NCBI GenBank assembly: GCA_046347155.1
Contig: JAXMGT010000001.1
Coordinates: 1,054,001 to 1,118,000 of the forward strand
DNA: 64,000 nucleotides
Source: RPQJ01 sp046347155
Lineage (GTDB): Bacteria; Pseudomonadota; Gammaproteobacteria; Steroidobacterales; Steroidobacteraceae
Reading direction: 5' to 3'
The notes beneath the pieces were generated by a model, which saw only the letters and a list, made by a program, of their open reading frames with translations, did not search any database and was not told the DNA's origin. Of the stretch, positions 37,653-46,351 are shown one piece after another. A program made the position numbers and the translations under genes. Within the stretch, counting starts at the first letter, position 1, and each line of letters opens with the position of its first letter.

Positions 37653-38261
37653 TTACTTGGTCGCGGCCACCGGCGCCGCCTGGCCTGCGACGAACGGGTA
37701 GGTCGTGAACAGGCGCGTGACGGCCTGGTTGAGCGCCTTGTCGCGGTTCTGCTGCATTTCCTTCGTCACGGTGCTCTCGATGCCGGCCTGGTACACGACC
37801 TGGCGGCGCTCCCGGTCGACGATGTCCATCACGAGCGTGCCGACCTTGTAGTGGCGCGTCGTGACCTGCGTCGAGGCCGACATGCCCCAGCCGCCGTAGG
37901 GCGCACCGTACCAGCCGCCGTAGCCCCAGGTCGGCCCGTAGGCCGGCCCCGGCACGGACTGCACGTCGGTGCGGTCCTCGAGCGTGCCGTTGAAGTTCAC
38001 GATCAGGTCGGGGTTCTCGGCCGCGAGCGTGTAGCCGCGCGCTTCCATCTCGCGGGTGGCGGCCGACTCGAGCGCCTGCACGGCCAGCGACTTCGGCTGC
38101 CCGGCGGCACCGGCCTGGTCCAGGAACCCGAACGTGTGGTACTTCGCGAAGTCGGCGCTCTTGTCGTAGTCGAAGCGCACGGTTGGCGTGGACGAACAGC
38201 CGGCCGCGAGCGCGGCGACGGCGAGCAGCGCGCACGCGCGCGCGGACCTGGTTGGGCGCAT
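37653..38261 (-). CDS. DUF4136-family lipoprotein
   Basis: A 202-residue envelope protein with lipobox AAGC at about residue 22. The DUF4136 features are VRFDYDKSADFAKYHTFGFL, ENPDLIVNFNGTLEDR and LVMDIVDRERRQVVYQAG. The middle is Gly/Tyr/Trp-rich (YGPTWGYGGWYGAPYGGW). A GAGGGG site precedes the ATG. It is the third gene of a minus-strand run behind two CpxP/Spy-like paralogues, suggesting an envelope-stress or structural role. Function unknown. Confidence 0.85.
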   Translation of the reverse strand: MRPTRSARACALLAVAALAAGCSSTPTVRFDYDKSADFAKYHTFGFLDQAGAAGQPKSLAVQALESAATREMEARGYTLAAENPDLIVNFNGTLEDRTDVQSVPGPAYGPTWGYGGWYGAPYGGWGMSASTQVTTRHYKVGTLVMDIVDRERRQVVYQAGIESTVTKEMQQNRDKALNQAVTRLFTTYPFVAGQAAPVAATK

Positions 38262-38276
38262 GGGTATCCCCTCGAC

Positions 38277-38762
38277 TTACTTGGCCAGAGGGATCAATTG
38301 TACCGCCTGCCAGTCGAGCAGCGTCGTCAGCTTGTTCTCGATCTGCACGAAACGCAGCACCTTGGTGGCCGGCAGCACCTTTTCGAGCTTTCGGGCGTAC
38401 TTCGCCAGCACGTCGGTGCGTTCCTTGCGGAGCTTGAAGGCCTCATCGAGCAGCTTCTTCGCGTCGGCGTCGGTCATCGAGTCGTACGTCGCGGCGTACT
38501 TGTTCACCAGATCGCCGTTGCGCTGGACCAGCTTCTTCATCTCCGCCTGGTACTGGTCGTAGACGGGCACGAACGCCTTCATCTGGTCGTCGGACAGGTT
38601 CATCGTCTTCAGCACGACCGCGCGCTTGTCGGTCTGGATCTGGCTGATGAGCAGCTGGTCCTGGTCGGTCATGTTGACCGTGTCCTGCGCGACCGCGGCA
38701 TCCGCCGCGCCGAGTGCCAGCACCGCGACCGCGGCGAGCAGCGTGTTCGTCTTCCTGTTCAT
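38277..38762 (-). CDS. Periplasmic Spy/CpxP-like helical protein, copy 2
   Basis: A 161-residue exported protein, signal peptide about 1-25 (AAVAQD). The mature part is entirely helical and charged, with MNLSDDQMKAFVPVYDQYQA resembling the LTxxQ-type helices of Spy/CpxP chaperones. It is clearly homologous to the product of the adjacent gene (38797-39270): QLLISQIQTDKR against QILLKQIQNDKR, RKERTD against RKRTD. An ATP-independent periplasmic chaperone role is possible but unproven. Confidence 0.72.
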   Translation of the reverse strand: MNRKTNTLLAAVAVLALGAADAAVAQDTVNMTDQDQLLISQIQTDKRAVVLKTMNLSDDQMKAFVPVYDQYQAEMKKLVQRNGDLVNKYAATYDSMTDADAKKLLDEAFKLRKERTDVLAKYARKLEKVLPATKVLRFVQIENKLTTLLDWQAVQLIPLAK

Positions 38763-38796
38763 GGTCGTGTCCGTGGTCCGGTGGGCTCGCGGCGGC

Positions 38797-39270
38797 TCAG
38801 CGCGCGAGCGGGAGGATCGTGTAGAGATTGCGGAGCTGCAGGTTGCGGATGCGGGCGTCGAGCTGCGAGAAGCGCAGCGCCTGCTTGCCCGGAAGCACCT
38901 TGGCGACCTTGTCGCAGTACTCGACCCGCAGGTCCGTGCGCTTCCTGTCGATCGCCAGGCGCTCCTTGAGCATCGTCAGGGCCTGGGCGTCGGTGAGCGT
39001 TTCGTACTTCGCGGCGTAGTCGTTGATGAGCTCGAGGAACCGGTCGTCGAGCTTCTTCGACCTGGCCTCGTAGTCGTCGTAGATCGGCCAGAACGCCTTG
39101 CTCTGCGCCTCGGTGAGGTCGAGGTAGCGGGCGAAGACGCCGCGCTTGTCGTTCTGGATCTGCTTGAGCAGGATCTGCTCGTCCGCCGTGGTGGACATCG
39201 TGTCCTGGGCCTGGGAGACGAGGGGTGCGGCGGTGACCAGGAGGGCCATCGCCAGGTGGGCCAGTTTCAT
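38797..39270 (-). CDS. Periplasmic Spy/CpxP-like helical protein, copy 1
   Basis: A 157-residue exported protein, signal peptide about 1-21 (VSQAQD). The charged helical mature part contains LDLTEAQSKAFWPIYDDYEA and KVAKVLPGKQALRFSQLDARI, shared with the next gene. The tandem pair ends in similar LIPLAK/ILPLAR tails. The ATG at 39270 has AGGTT upstream; a TTG two codons earlier is unlikely. It diverges from the CinA-domain gene at 39354. Confidence 0.72.
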   Translation of the reverse strand: MKLAHLAMALLVTAAPLVSQAQDTMSTTADEQILLKQIQNDKRGVFARYLDLTEAQSKAFWPIYDDYEARSKKLDDRFLELINDYAAKYETLTDAQALTMLKERLAIDRKRTDLRVEYCDKVAKVLPGKQALRFSQLDARIRNLQLRNLYTILPLAR

Positions 39271-39340
39271 GCGCAACCTGCGTGTTGGTGGGTCCAGATC
39301 GGCACGGTAGGACAGCCGCCAAGGACTGTCCAGAGGCGTC

Positions 39341-39346
39341 TAGAAT
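39341..39346 (+). promoter_or_regulatory. Possible -10 box for the CinA-domain gene
   Basis: TAGAAT ends 7 bases before the ATG at 39354, which would give an almost leaderless transcript. No -35 match was found at 16-18 bases upstream. Confidence 0.28.
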
Positions 39347-39353
39347 CCTGCGG

Positions 39354-39854
39354 ATGACCTCTCCAATTGACCCCGAGATCATGGACCGGGTCCAGCGCGT
39401 GGCGACGGGCCTCGGCGGCCGCGGCGGGTCCCTGGTGACCGCCGAATCGTGCACCGGGGGGTGGGTCGCGAAAGCCTGCACGGACCTGCCGGGCAGCAGT
39501 GCGTGGTTCGCGGGCGGCGTGGTCGCCTACACCAATCCGCTGAAGGTCGCGCTGCTTGGCGTCCGGGTCGAAACGCTCGCGACCCACGGCGCGGTCAGCG
39601 AGGCCGTGGTCCGCGAAATGGCTGCCGGCGCCCTCGAGCGCCTCGGTGGCACGGTCGGCGTCGCGGTCAGCGGCATCGCCGGGCCCGACGGCGGCAGTCC
39701 CGGCAAGCCCGTCGGCACCGTCTGGTTCGCGTGGGCGCGCCGGGTCGGGACGGCCCTCGAGGTCCGAACCGAGCGGGCGCTGTTCTCCGGCGACCGGGCG
39801 GCCGTGCGTCGGCAGGCCGTGATCCGGGCGCTCGACGGGGTGCTCGCCCCTTGA
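39354..39854 (+). CDS. pncC: CinA C-terminal-type nicotinamide-nucleotide amidohydrolase
   Basis: A 166-residue stand-alone CinA C-terminal domain that deamidates nicotinamide mononucleotide in pyridine-nucleotide recycling. Signature segments are LVTAESCTGGWVAKACTDLPG, FAGGVVAYTNPLKVALLGV and VGVAVSGIAGPDGG. The N-terminal CinA domain is absent, as in E. coli PncC (YgaD), which also lies upstream of recA. The stop overlaps the TTG of the next gene (TTGA). Confidence 0.93.
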   Translation: MTSPIDPEIMDRVQRVATGLGGRGGSLVTAESCTGGWVAKACTDLPGSSAWFAGGVVAYTNPLKVALLGVRVETLATHGAVSEAVVREMAAGALERLGGTVGVAVSGIAGPDGGSPGKPVGTVWFAWARRVGTALEVRTERALFSGDRAAVRRQAVIRALDGVLAP

Positions 39855-40417
39855 GTCCGCCCAACGACCCCGCTCGGCCGCGCGGGCCGTCGCGCCGGCT
39901 GTTCTTCGCGCTGTGGCCGGATGCCGGGGCCCGCGCATCGCTCGCGCTTGCGATCGAGCGCTGCGTTCCGGCACGGGACTGCCGGCCCCAGCGACCCGAC
40001 CAGTGGCACGTCACGCTGCAGTTCCTCGGCGACGTGCCGGACGCGCGGCTGCTCGAGGTGCGCTCGGCCGGCGCCGAGACGGCCGCCGCTGGCCGGCCGG
40101 CCGCATTCGAACTCGACCGGCTGGAGCACTGGGCCCGCCCGGAGGTGCTCTGCCTCGCGGCGACCTCGGTGCCGGAGTCACTCACGGCGATGGTGCAACG
40201 GCTGCGGGCCGCACTGCGCGCGCGGGGCTTCGAGCCCGATGGACGACCCTGGAAGCCGCACGCGACCCTTGCGCGCGGCGTCGTGCGGGCGCCGCCGGCC
40301 CCCGACTGGCTCGCGCCGGTGCGATTCCCGGTGCAGCGCATCGCGCTCGTCCAGTCCGTGACGGACCGGTCGGGCGCGCGCTACGTCGAGATCGACGGCT
40401 GGGACCTGCCGGGCTGA
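39851..40417 (+). CDS. thpR: RNA 2',3'-cyclic phosphodiesterase (ThpR/LigT)
   Basis: A 188-residue 2H-phosphoesterase. The two HxT motifs are HVTLQFLG and HATLARG. Such enzymes open 2',3'-cyclic phosphates to 2'-phosphomonoesters and can ligate tRNA halves in vitro. The RLFFALWPDAGAR start is typical. The proposed TTG start overlaps the preceding stop by three bases, giving translational coupling; no ATG or GTG is better placed. Confidence 0.9.
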   Translation: MSPPNDPARPRGPSRRLFFALWPDAGARASLALAIERCVPARDCRPQRPDQWHVTLQFLGDVPDARLLEVRSAGAETAAAGRPAAFELDRLEHWARPEVLCLAATSVPESLTAMVQRLRAALRARGFEPDGRPWKPHATLARGVVRAPPAPDWLAPVRFPVQRIALVQSVTDRSGARYVEIDGWDLPG

Positions 40418-40425
40418 AGTCGCGG

Positions 40426-40446
40426 CGGGCTCATCCGGTGAGCCCG
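40426..40446. repeat. Perfect hairpin after thpR
   Basis: Arms CGGGCTCA (40426-40433) and TGAGCCCG (40439-40446) pair fully around TCCGG. It starts 8 bases after the thpR stop. It is probably a weak terminator or attenuator separating pncC-thpR from recA, although no T-run follows. Confidence 0.55.
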
Positions 40447-40585
40447 GAGCCGGGCAGACTGCGGGCAGATTGTGGACGGACCGATGATTTATTCGCCCGG
40501 CGGGTGCGCGGACGCTGTGGAATAATGCGCCCCTTCCCGGATTCCAACACCTGAGCGGGCCCGGCGGGCCCCAGCGAGCAACGCA

Positions 40586-41597
<1,012 letters not shown>

Positions 41598-41620
<23 letters not shown>

Positions 41621-42092
41621 TCCCTCGGCCGGCGAGGCCGACCCACGGGCCATCCGCACCGCCGCACTCGCGCTCCTCGCCGGGCGCGAGTTCGGCCGCG
41701 TGGAGCTCGAGCGGCGCCTGCTCGGGCGCGGCTACCCGGCCGACGGCGTCACCGCCGTCGTCGACGGGCTGGCCGCCGAGCGGCTGCTGTCGGAATCACG
41801 GTTCGTCGAGCAGTTCGTCCACCAGCACGCCCGCCGCGGCCACGGGGTCGTGCGCATCCGGGCCGGGTTGCGTGAGCGCGGCGTCGGGCCGGACGAGATC
41901 GAGGCCGGACTCGATGCGGCGGGCGAAGACTGGATCGCCATCGCCCGCGAGGTTCGCCGCCGGCGGTTCGGGGTGTCGCCGCCCGGCGACTACCGGGAGC
42001 GTGCAAGACAGGCGCGCTTCCTCCAATATCGCGGGTTTTCCGCCGACGAGATCCGGGCCGCCCTCGGCCCGGGTGACGACCCCGAGACATGA
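41598..42092 (+). CDS. recX: Regulatory protein RecX
   Basis: RecX caps and disassembles RecA filaments. About 164 residues. Three-helix repeats are visible: ALALLAGREFGRVELERRLLGRG, then AAERLLSESRFVEQFVHQHA and the final QARFLQYRGFSADEIRAALG. The GTG at 41598 lies inside the end of recA; an upstream ATG at 41529 would only add Arg-rich residues encoded out of frame with recA. The stop overlaps the alaS ATG (ATGA), so recA, recX and alaS can be read from one transcript. Confidence 0.9.
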
Positions 42093-44737
42093 GCAAGACC
42101 AGGCCTGAATCGCAGATGGGCAGCGCGGAACTCCGCGCGGCGTTCCTCGATTTCTTCAAGGGGCACGGGCACACCGTCGTCCCGTCGAGTTCGCTGGTGC
42201 CGGGCAACGACCCGACGCTGCTGTTCACGAACGCGGGCATGGTCCAGTTCAAGGACGTGTTCCTCGGCAAGGATGTCCGCGGCTACGTCCGGGCGGCGAG
42301 CTCGCAGCGCTGCGTGCGTGCCGGCGGCAAGCACAACGACCTCGAGAACGTCGGCTACACGGCCCGGCACCACACGTTCTTCGAGATGCTGGGCAACTTC
42401 AGCTTCGGCGACTACTTCAAGCGCGACGCGATCCGCTACGCATGGGAGTTCGTCACCGGCGGGGACTGGCTCGGCATCGACCCGTCGAAGCTGATGGTCA
42501 CCGTCTATCACACGGACGACGAAGCCTTCGATATCTGGCACCAGGTCGTCGGCCTGCCGAAGGACCGGATCGTGCGCATCGGCGACAAGCCGGGCGGCGG
42601 CTCCGACAACTTCTGGCAGATGGGCGAGACGGGGCCCTGCGGGCCGTGCACCGAGATCTTCTACGACCACGGGCCCGGCATCCCGGGCGGACCGCCGGGG
42701 TCCGAGGACGCCGACGGCGACCGCTGGATCGAGATCTGGAACCTGGTGTTCATGCAGTTCGACCGCTCGGCCGACGGCACGCTCACGCCGCTGCCGAAGC
42801 CGTCGGTGGACACCGGCATGGGCCTCGAGCGTGTCGCGGCCGTGATGCAGGGCGTGCACAGCAACTACGAGATCGACCTGTTCCGCGACCTGATCCGCGC
42901 CGCCGCGGACGCGACGGGCACGAAGGACCTCGCCGCCAACTCGCTCAAGGTGATCGCCGACCACATCCGCGCGACGTCGTTCCTGATCGCCGACGGCGTG
43001 CAGCCGTCGAACGAAGGCCGCGGCTACGTGCTGCGCCGGATCATGCGCCGCGCGATCCGCCACGGATTCATGCTCGGCCAGCGCAAGCCGTTCTTCTACC
43101 GGTTCGTCGAAGCGCTCGAGCGCGAGATGGGCGCCGCGTACCCGGAACTCACGAGCCAGCGCGCGCACATCGAGCGGGTGATCCTGCAGGAAGAGGAGCG
43201 CTTCGCGGAGACGCTCACGCAGGGGATGGCGCTGCTCGACGAGGCGATCTCGGGGCTCAGCGGCCGCGAGATCCCGGGCGAGACCGTGTTCAAGCTGTAC
43301 GACACCTACGGGTTCCCGGTCGACCTGACGAACGACATCGCGCGTGAAAAAGGTCTCGCGCTGGACGAGGCCGGGTTCGAGCGGGCGATGGAAGAGCAGC
43401 GCGCCCGTGCGCGTGCGGCGAGCAAGTTCGGCGTCGACCTGCGGGCCGACGTCAAGGTCGAGGGCGAAACCCGCTTCACGGGCTACGAGTCCGAGCGCGG
43501 TACCGGCCGCGTCGTGGAGATCTTCCGCGGCAAGGCGCCCGTGCAGGCGCTCGAGCCGGGCGAGGAAGGGCAGGTGGTGCTCGATGCGACGCCGTTCTAT
43601 GCGGAGAGCGGCGGCCAGGTCGGCGATCGCGGCGTGCTCGCGGCCGGTGCGGCCCGGTTCACGGTCGCCGACACACATAAGCTCGGCAAGGCGCACGTCC
43701 ACGTCGGGCGGCTCGAGGGCGGAACACTCCGGGTCGGCGACGCGGTCGAGGCCACGGTGGACCACGCCCGGCGCCAGGCCACGCGACTCAATCACACGGC
43801 CACGCACCTGCTCCACGCGGCGCTGCGCCGGGTGCTCGGAACCCACGTGACGCAGAAGGGCTCGCTCGTCTCGCCGGAGCGCCTGCGCTTCGACTTCGCG
43901 CACTACGCGGGCGTCACGCCCGAGGAACTCCGCGAGATCGAGCGGCTCGTCAACGCCGAGGTCCGAGCGAACGCGGCCGCCGAAACCCGGCTCATGAAGT
44001 ACGACGACGCGGTCGCCGCCGGCGCGATGGCGCTGTTCGGCGAGAAGTACGAGGACGAGGTTCGCGTGCTCCGCGTCGGTGAATTCTCGACCGAGCTGTG
44101 CGGCGGCACGCACGCGAGTCGCGCGGGCGACATCGGCATGTTCCGGATCGTGAGCGAGGGCGGCGTCGCGGCCGGCGTGCGCAGGATCGAGGCCGTGACC
44201 GGCGAGGGTGCGCTCGATCACGTGGTCGCGACCGACCAGAAACTGCGCGACGTGGCCGGCGTCGTGAAGGCGACGCGCGACGACGTCGAGGACAAGGTGA
44301 GGCAGCTCGCGGACCGCGCGCGTCGCCTCGAGAAGGAGATCGCGCAGCTCAAGGACCGGCTCGCGAGCGGCCAGGGGCGCGACCTCGCGGCCGACGCGGT
44401 GAGCGTGGGCGGCGCTCAGGTGCTAGCGACCACGATCGAGGGCGCCGACGCGGCCGCGCTCCGAAACGCGGTGGACCAGCTGAAGGGCAAGCTCGGCAGT
44501 GCCGTGATCGTGCTCGGATCCGTGGACGAATCGGGCAAGGTCGTGCTCATCGCCGGCGTGACGCCGGACCTCACGGCGCGCGTGAAGGCCGGCGAACTCG
44601 CGAATTTCGTCGCCGCGCAGGTCGGCGGCAAGGGCGGCGGGCGTCCCGACCTCGCGCAGGCGGGTGGCACGAAGCCGGAGCACCTCGGGCCCGCGCTCGC
44701 GAGCGTGGCGGGCTGGGCCGGCGAGCGGCTCGGCTGA
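42089..44737 (+). CDS. alaS: Alanyl-tRNA synthetase
   Basis: Class II AlaRS, 882 residues, close to the E. coli length. The catalytic core (AFLDFFKGHGHTVVPSSSLV, TARHHTFFEMLGNFSFGDYF) is followed by the tRNA-binding helical region. The editing domain has HTATHLLHAAL and LCGGTHASRAGD. The C-terminal coiled coil (ARRLEKEIAQLKDRLAS) leads to the DHHA1 domain ending GGKGGGRPDLAQAGG. It makes Ala-tRNA-Ala and clears Ser/Gly mischarging. Confidence 0.98.
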   Translation: MSKTRPESQMGSAELRAAFLDFFKGHGHTVVPSSSLVPGNDPTLLFTNAGMVQFKDVFLGKDVRGYVRAASSQRCVRAGGKHNDLENVGYTARHHTFFEMLGNFSFGDYFKRDAIRYAWEFVTGGDWLGIDPSKLMVTVYHTDDEAFDIWHQVVGLPKDRIVRIGDKPGGGSDNFWQMGETGPCGPCTEIFYDHGPGIPGGPPGSEDADGDRWIEIWNLVFMQFDRSADGTLTPLPKPSVDTGMGLERVAAVMQGVHSNYEIDLFRDLIRAAADATGTKDLAANSLKVIADHIRATSFLIADGVQPSNEGRGYVLRRIMRRAIRHGFMLGQRKPFFYRFVEALEREMGAAYPELTSQRAHIERVILQEEERFAETLTQGMALLDEAISGLSGREIPGETVFKLYDTYGFPVDLTNDIAREKGLALDEAGFERAMEEQRARARAASKFGVDLRADVKVEGETRFTGYESERGTGRVVEIFRGKAPVQALEPGEEGQVVLDATPFYAESGGQVGDRGVLAAGAARFTVADTHKLGKAHVHVGRLEGGTLRVGDAVEATVDHARRQATRLNHTATHLLHAALRRVLGTHVTQKGSLVSPERLRFDFAHYAGVTPEELREIERLVNAEVRANAAAETRLMKYDDAVAAGAMALFGEKYEDEVRVLRVGEFSTELCGGTHASRAGDIGMFRIVSEGGVAAGVRRIEAVTGEGALDHVVATDQKLRDVAGVVKATRDDVEDKVRQLADRARRLEKEIAQLKDRLASGQGRDLAADAVSVGGAQVLATTIEGADAAALRNAVDQLKGKLGSAVIVLGSVDESGKVVLIAGVTPDLTARVKAGELANFVAAQVGGKGGGRPDLAQAGGTKPEHLGPALASVAGWAGERLG

Positions 44738-44993
44738 ATCGGGCGCCTGTCGGCGTCGATTGTCCGGACATCTTTCCGGTTGCGATCCGGGCTGATTTTT
44801 TCGCCGTTACCGAGTATCTTTGTCGAGGCTTCGTGACTTGCGTGCGGCGAGTTCCGCGCGGACCACGAGCGCGCGATTCGCGATCGGAATTCGCCAACAG
44901 AAGAACACGCAGGCGAGCGCGGGGCGACCTTTGGCGACGTCGAGGGGTGACCGTCGCGGAGACTGAGAACCGGCCAAAGGCCAGGAGCAAAGG
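44738..44993 (+). promoter_or_regulatory. alaS-csrA intergenic region
   Basis: A 256-base gap, the longest in the window. Just after alaS it has CCGG-N7-CCGG followed four bases later by six Ts, a weak candidate terminator. TATCTT at 44815-44820 could be a -10 but lacks a good -35. Near its end AGGAG (44983-44987) is the csrA ribosome-binding site, and a further AAGGA overlaps the start codon. These GGA motifs are the kind CsrA binds. Confidence 0.35.
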
Positions 44994-45200
44994 ATGTTGA
45001 TTCTCACGCGACGCGTGGGCGAGACGGTGATGATCGGGAATGAGGTCACCGTCACCGTCCTCGGAGTGAAGGGCAACCAGGTGCGCATCGGCGTCAACGC
45101 GCCGCGCGACGTGGCCGTGCACCGCGAAGAAATCTTCGAGCGCATCAAGCGCGAGGAAACCGGCGGACCCGAAGGGGGCGGCCGCGACCCGCACTCCTGA
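44994..45200 (+). CDS. csrA: Carbon storage regulator CsrA
   Basis: A 68-residue dimeric RNA-binding regulator. The N-terminal strand LILTRRVGETVMIG and the VRIGVNAPRDVAVHREEIFERI segment contain the conserved RNA-contacting Arg and Arg-Asp-Val residues. The C-terminal tail (KREETGGPEGGGRDPHS) is slightly longer than in E. coli CsrA (61 residues). It blocks or stabilises mRNAs by binding GGA motifs, and two such motifs around its own start suggest autoregulation. Same location as in E. coli, after alaS. Confidence 0.96.
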   Translation: MLILTRRVGETVMIGNEVTVTVLGVKGNQVRIGVNAPRDVAVHREEIFERIKREETGGPEGGGRDPHS

Positions 45201-45276
45201 GCGCCGGGGCCCCGCCCCTGGGCCCGGCCGGCCACCCCTGCAGCGCCCGCCGACCCGGCTCCCGGACCGTCGGAGC

Positions 45277-45305
45277 TTTACGGAATCCAACGATCCGGCT
45301 ATCCT
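45277..45305 (+). promoter_or_regulatory. Probable sigma70 promoter of tRNA-Ser/tRNA-Arg
   Basis: TTTACG (45277-45282) and TATCCT (45300-45305) are separated by exactly 17 bases, four matches to each consensus hexamer or better. Transcription would begin about 13 bases before mature tRNA-Ser. This is the best complete promoter seen in the window. Confidence 0.5.
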
Positions 45306-45324
45306 TCGCGGCTCTCTGCATGCC

Positions 45325-45415
45325 GGAGAGATGGCCGAGTGGTCGAAGGCGCACCCCTGCTAAGGGTGTAAGGGTCAAAAGCCCTTCGAGGGTTCGAATC
45401 CCTCTCTCTCCGCCA
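45325..45415 (+). tRNA. tRNA-Ser (anticodon GCU)
   Basis: A 91-base class II tRNA. The acceptor arms GGAGAGA and TCTCTCC pair fully, with discriminator G and encoded CCA. The anticodon stem CACCC/GGGTG presents GCT in the loop. A long variable arm with AAGGG/CCCTT and a T-arm GAGGGTTCGAATCCCTC are clear. It reads AGC/AGU codons. It lies after csrA and 20 bases before tRNA-Arg, the same order as serV-argV in E. coli. Confidence 0.96.
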
Positions 45416-45434
45416 GTAGAATTTCTGAAAAGAC

Positions 45435-45511
45435 GCGCCCGTAGCTCAGTTGGATAGAGTGTCTGGCTACGAACCAGAAGGTCGGGAGTTCGAATCTCTC
45501 CGGGCGCGCCA
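45435..45511 (+). tRNA. tRNA-Arg (anticodon ACG)
   Basis: A 77-base tRNA. Acceptor arms GCGCCCG and CGGGCGC pair fully, followed by G and encoded CCA. The anticodon loop CTACGAA carries ACG, whose A34 would be deaminated to inosine to read CGU/CGC/CGA. D-arm GCTCAGTTGGATAGAGT and T-arm GGGAGTTCGAATCTCTC are normal. It is cotranscribed with tRNA-Ser. Confidence 0.96.
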
Positions 45512-45522
45512 GTGAAGCGCAG

Positions 45523-45552
45523 ATGGGTCACCTGCCAAGGTGGCCCATTTTC
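45523..45552 (+). terminator. Intrinsic terminator of the tRNA-Ser/tRNA-Arg unit
   Basis: Arms ATGGGTCACCT (45523-45533) and AGGTGGCCCAT (45538-45548) pair over 11 bases with one G-T wobble around GCCA. TTTTCG follows. It stands 11 bases after the tRNA-Arg CCA end and just before the convergent methyltransferase stop. Confidence 0.85.
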
Positions 45553-45568
45553 GTTTCCGCCGGGCTCC

Positions 45569-46351
45569 TCACGCGCTGGCGGTGACCACGACCTGTCGGC
45601 CGGGCACGACGATCGTTCCGTCGGCGGCGACATGGCGGCCGAGTGCGTCGAGCGTCTCCGCCCACGTCGCCGGCACCGCCGCCTCGGGCAGACGGCCGAA
45701 GAGTTCGCCGAGCGAACGTGACGCGCGGAGCGACGACTCGAGCGACGCCAGAGACGGGTAGGTCCGTCGCACGGGCACCTCGATCCGCCGGACCTGCTCG
45801 AACCCGCAGCCAGCCAGCACTTCCGCGACGTCGTCCGCCGAGACCTCGAACGCGGCCGCGTACTCGGGCAGTGGCGGCGACAGCGTCGCGCGCCGGCGCA
45901 CGGCCGCGAGCGGGATCGCGTGGAAGGGCTCGTGTTCCAGCGCCGCGTACACGGATGCGACGAAGCGCCCTCCCCGGCGCAGCAGGCGGCGAACGCGGGT
46001 GAGGGCGCGGTCGAGGTCCGAGAAGTACATCACCGAATTCCGCGCGACGACGGCGTCGAACTCGCCGTCGAGCGCCAGTGATTCGGCCGAGCCGAGCACG
46101 GCCCGGATGCTCGCGGCGCCTGGCTCGGACGCCTGCCGGGCAATCGCGGCGACGGCGTCCGGCGACGGGTCCACGGCGACGACGGTGCCGGTCGGGCCGA
46201 CGCACCCCGCGAGCCGGACTGCGAACTGTCCGGAGCCGGCACCGAGGTCGAGTACGCGCTCGCCTCGGGCGAGCGCCGCGGCTTCGAGCATTGCGACGCT
46301 CACCGGTTCGAGCGATTCCGCCCAGGCCGAGACCGCCGCTTCGGCGCTCAC
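45569..46351 (-). CDS. SAM-dependent methyltransferase (class I, Methyltransf_11-like)
   Basis: A 260-residue soluble methyltransferase. Motif I VLDLGAGSGQFAVRLAG, the acidic VVAVDPSPDAVA strand and FDAVVARNSVMYFSDLDRAL fit the UbiE-like small-molecule class. The C-terminal half (EVSADDVAEVLAGCGFEQVR) is typical of such enzymes. The GTG start at 46351 overlaps the SDR stop (GTGA), so it ends a coupled unit with the SDR and HDAC-like genes. The substrate is unknown. Confidence 0.88.
   Translation of the reverse strand: MSAEAAVSAWAESLEPVSVAMLEAAALARGERVLDLGAGSGQFAVRLAGCVGPTGTVVAVDPSPDAVAAIARQASEPGAASIRAVLGSAESLALDGEFDAVVARNSVMYFSDLDRALTRVRRLLRRGGRFVASVYAALEHEPFHAIPLAAVRRRATLSPPLPEYAAAFEVSADDVAEVLAGCGFEQVRRIEVPVRRTYPSLASLESSLRASRSLGELFGRLPEAAVPATWAETLDALGRHVAADGTIVVPGRQVVVTASA

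Noticed and set aside
40426..40446. LexA operator before recA
   Set aside because: The inverted repeat is CGGGCTCA/TGAGCCCG, unlike CTGT-N8-ACAG, and lies immediately after thpR.
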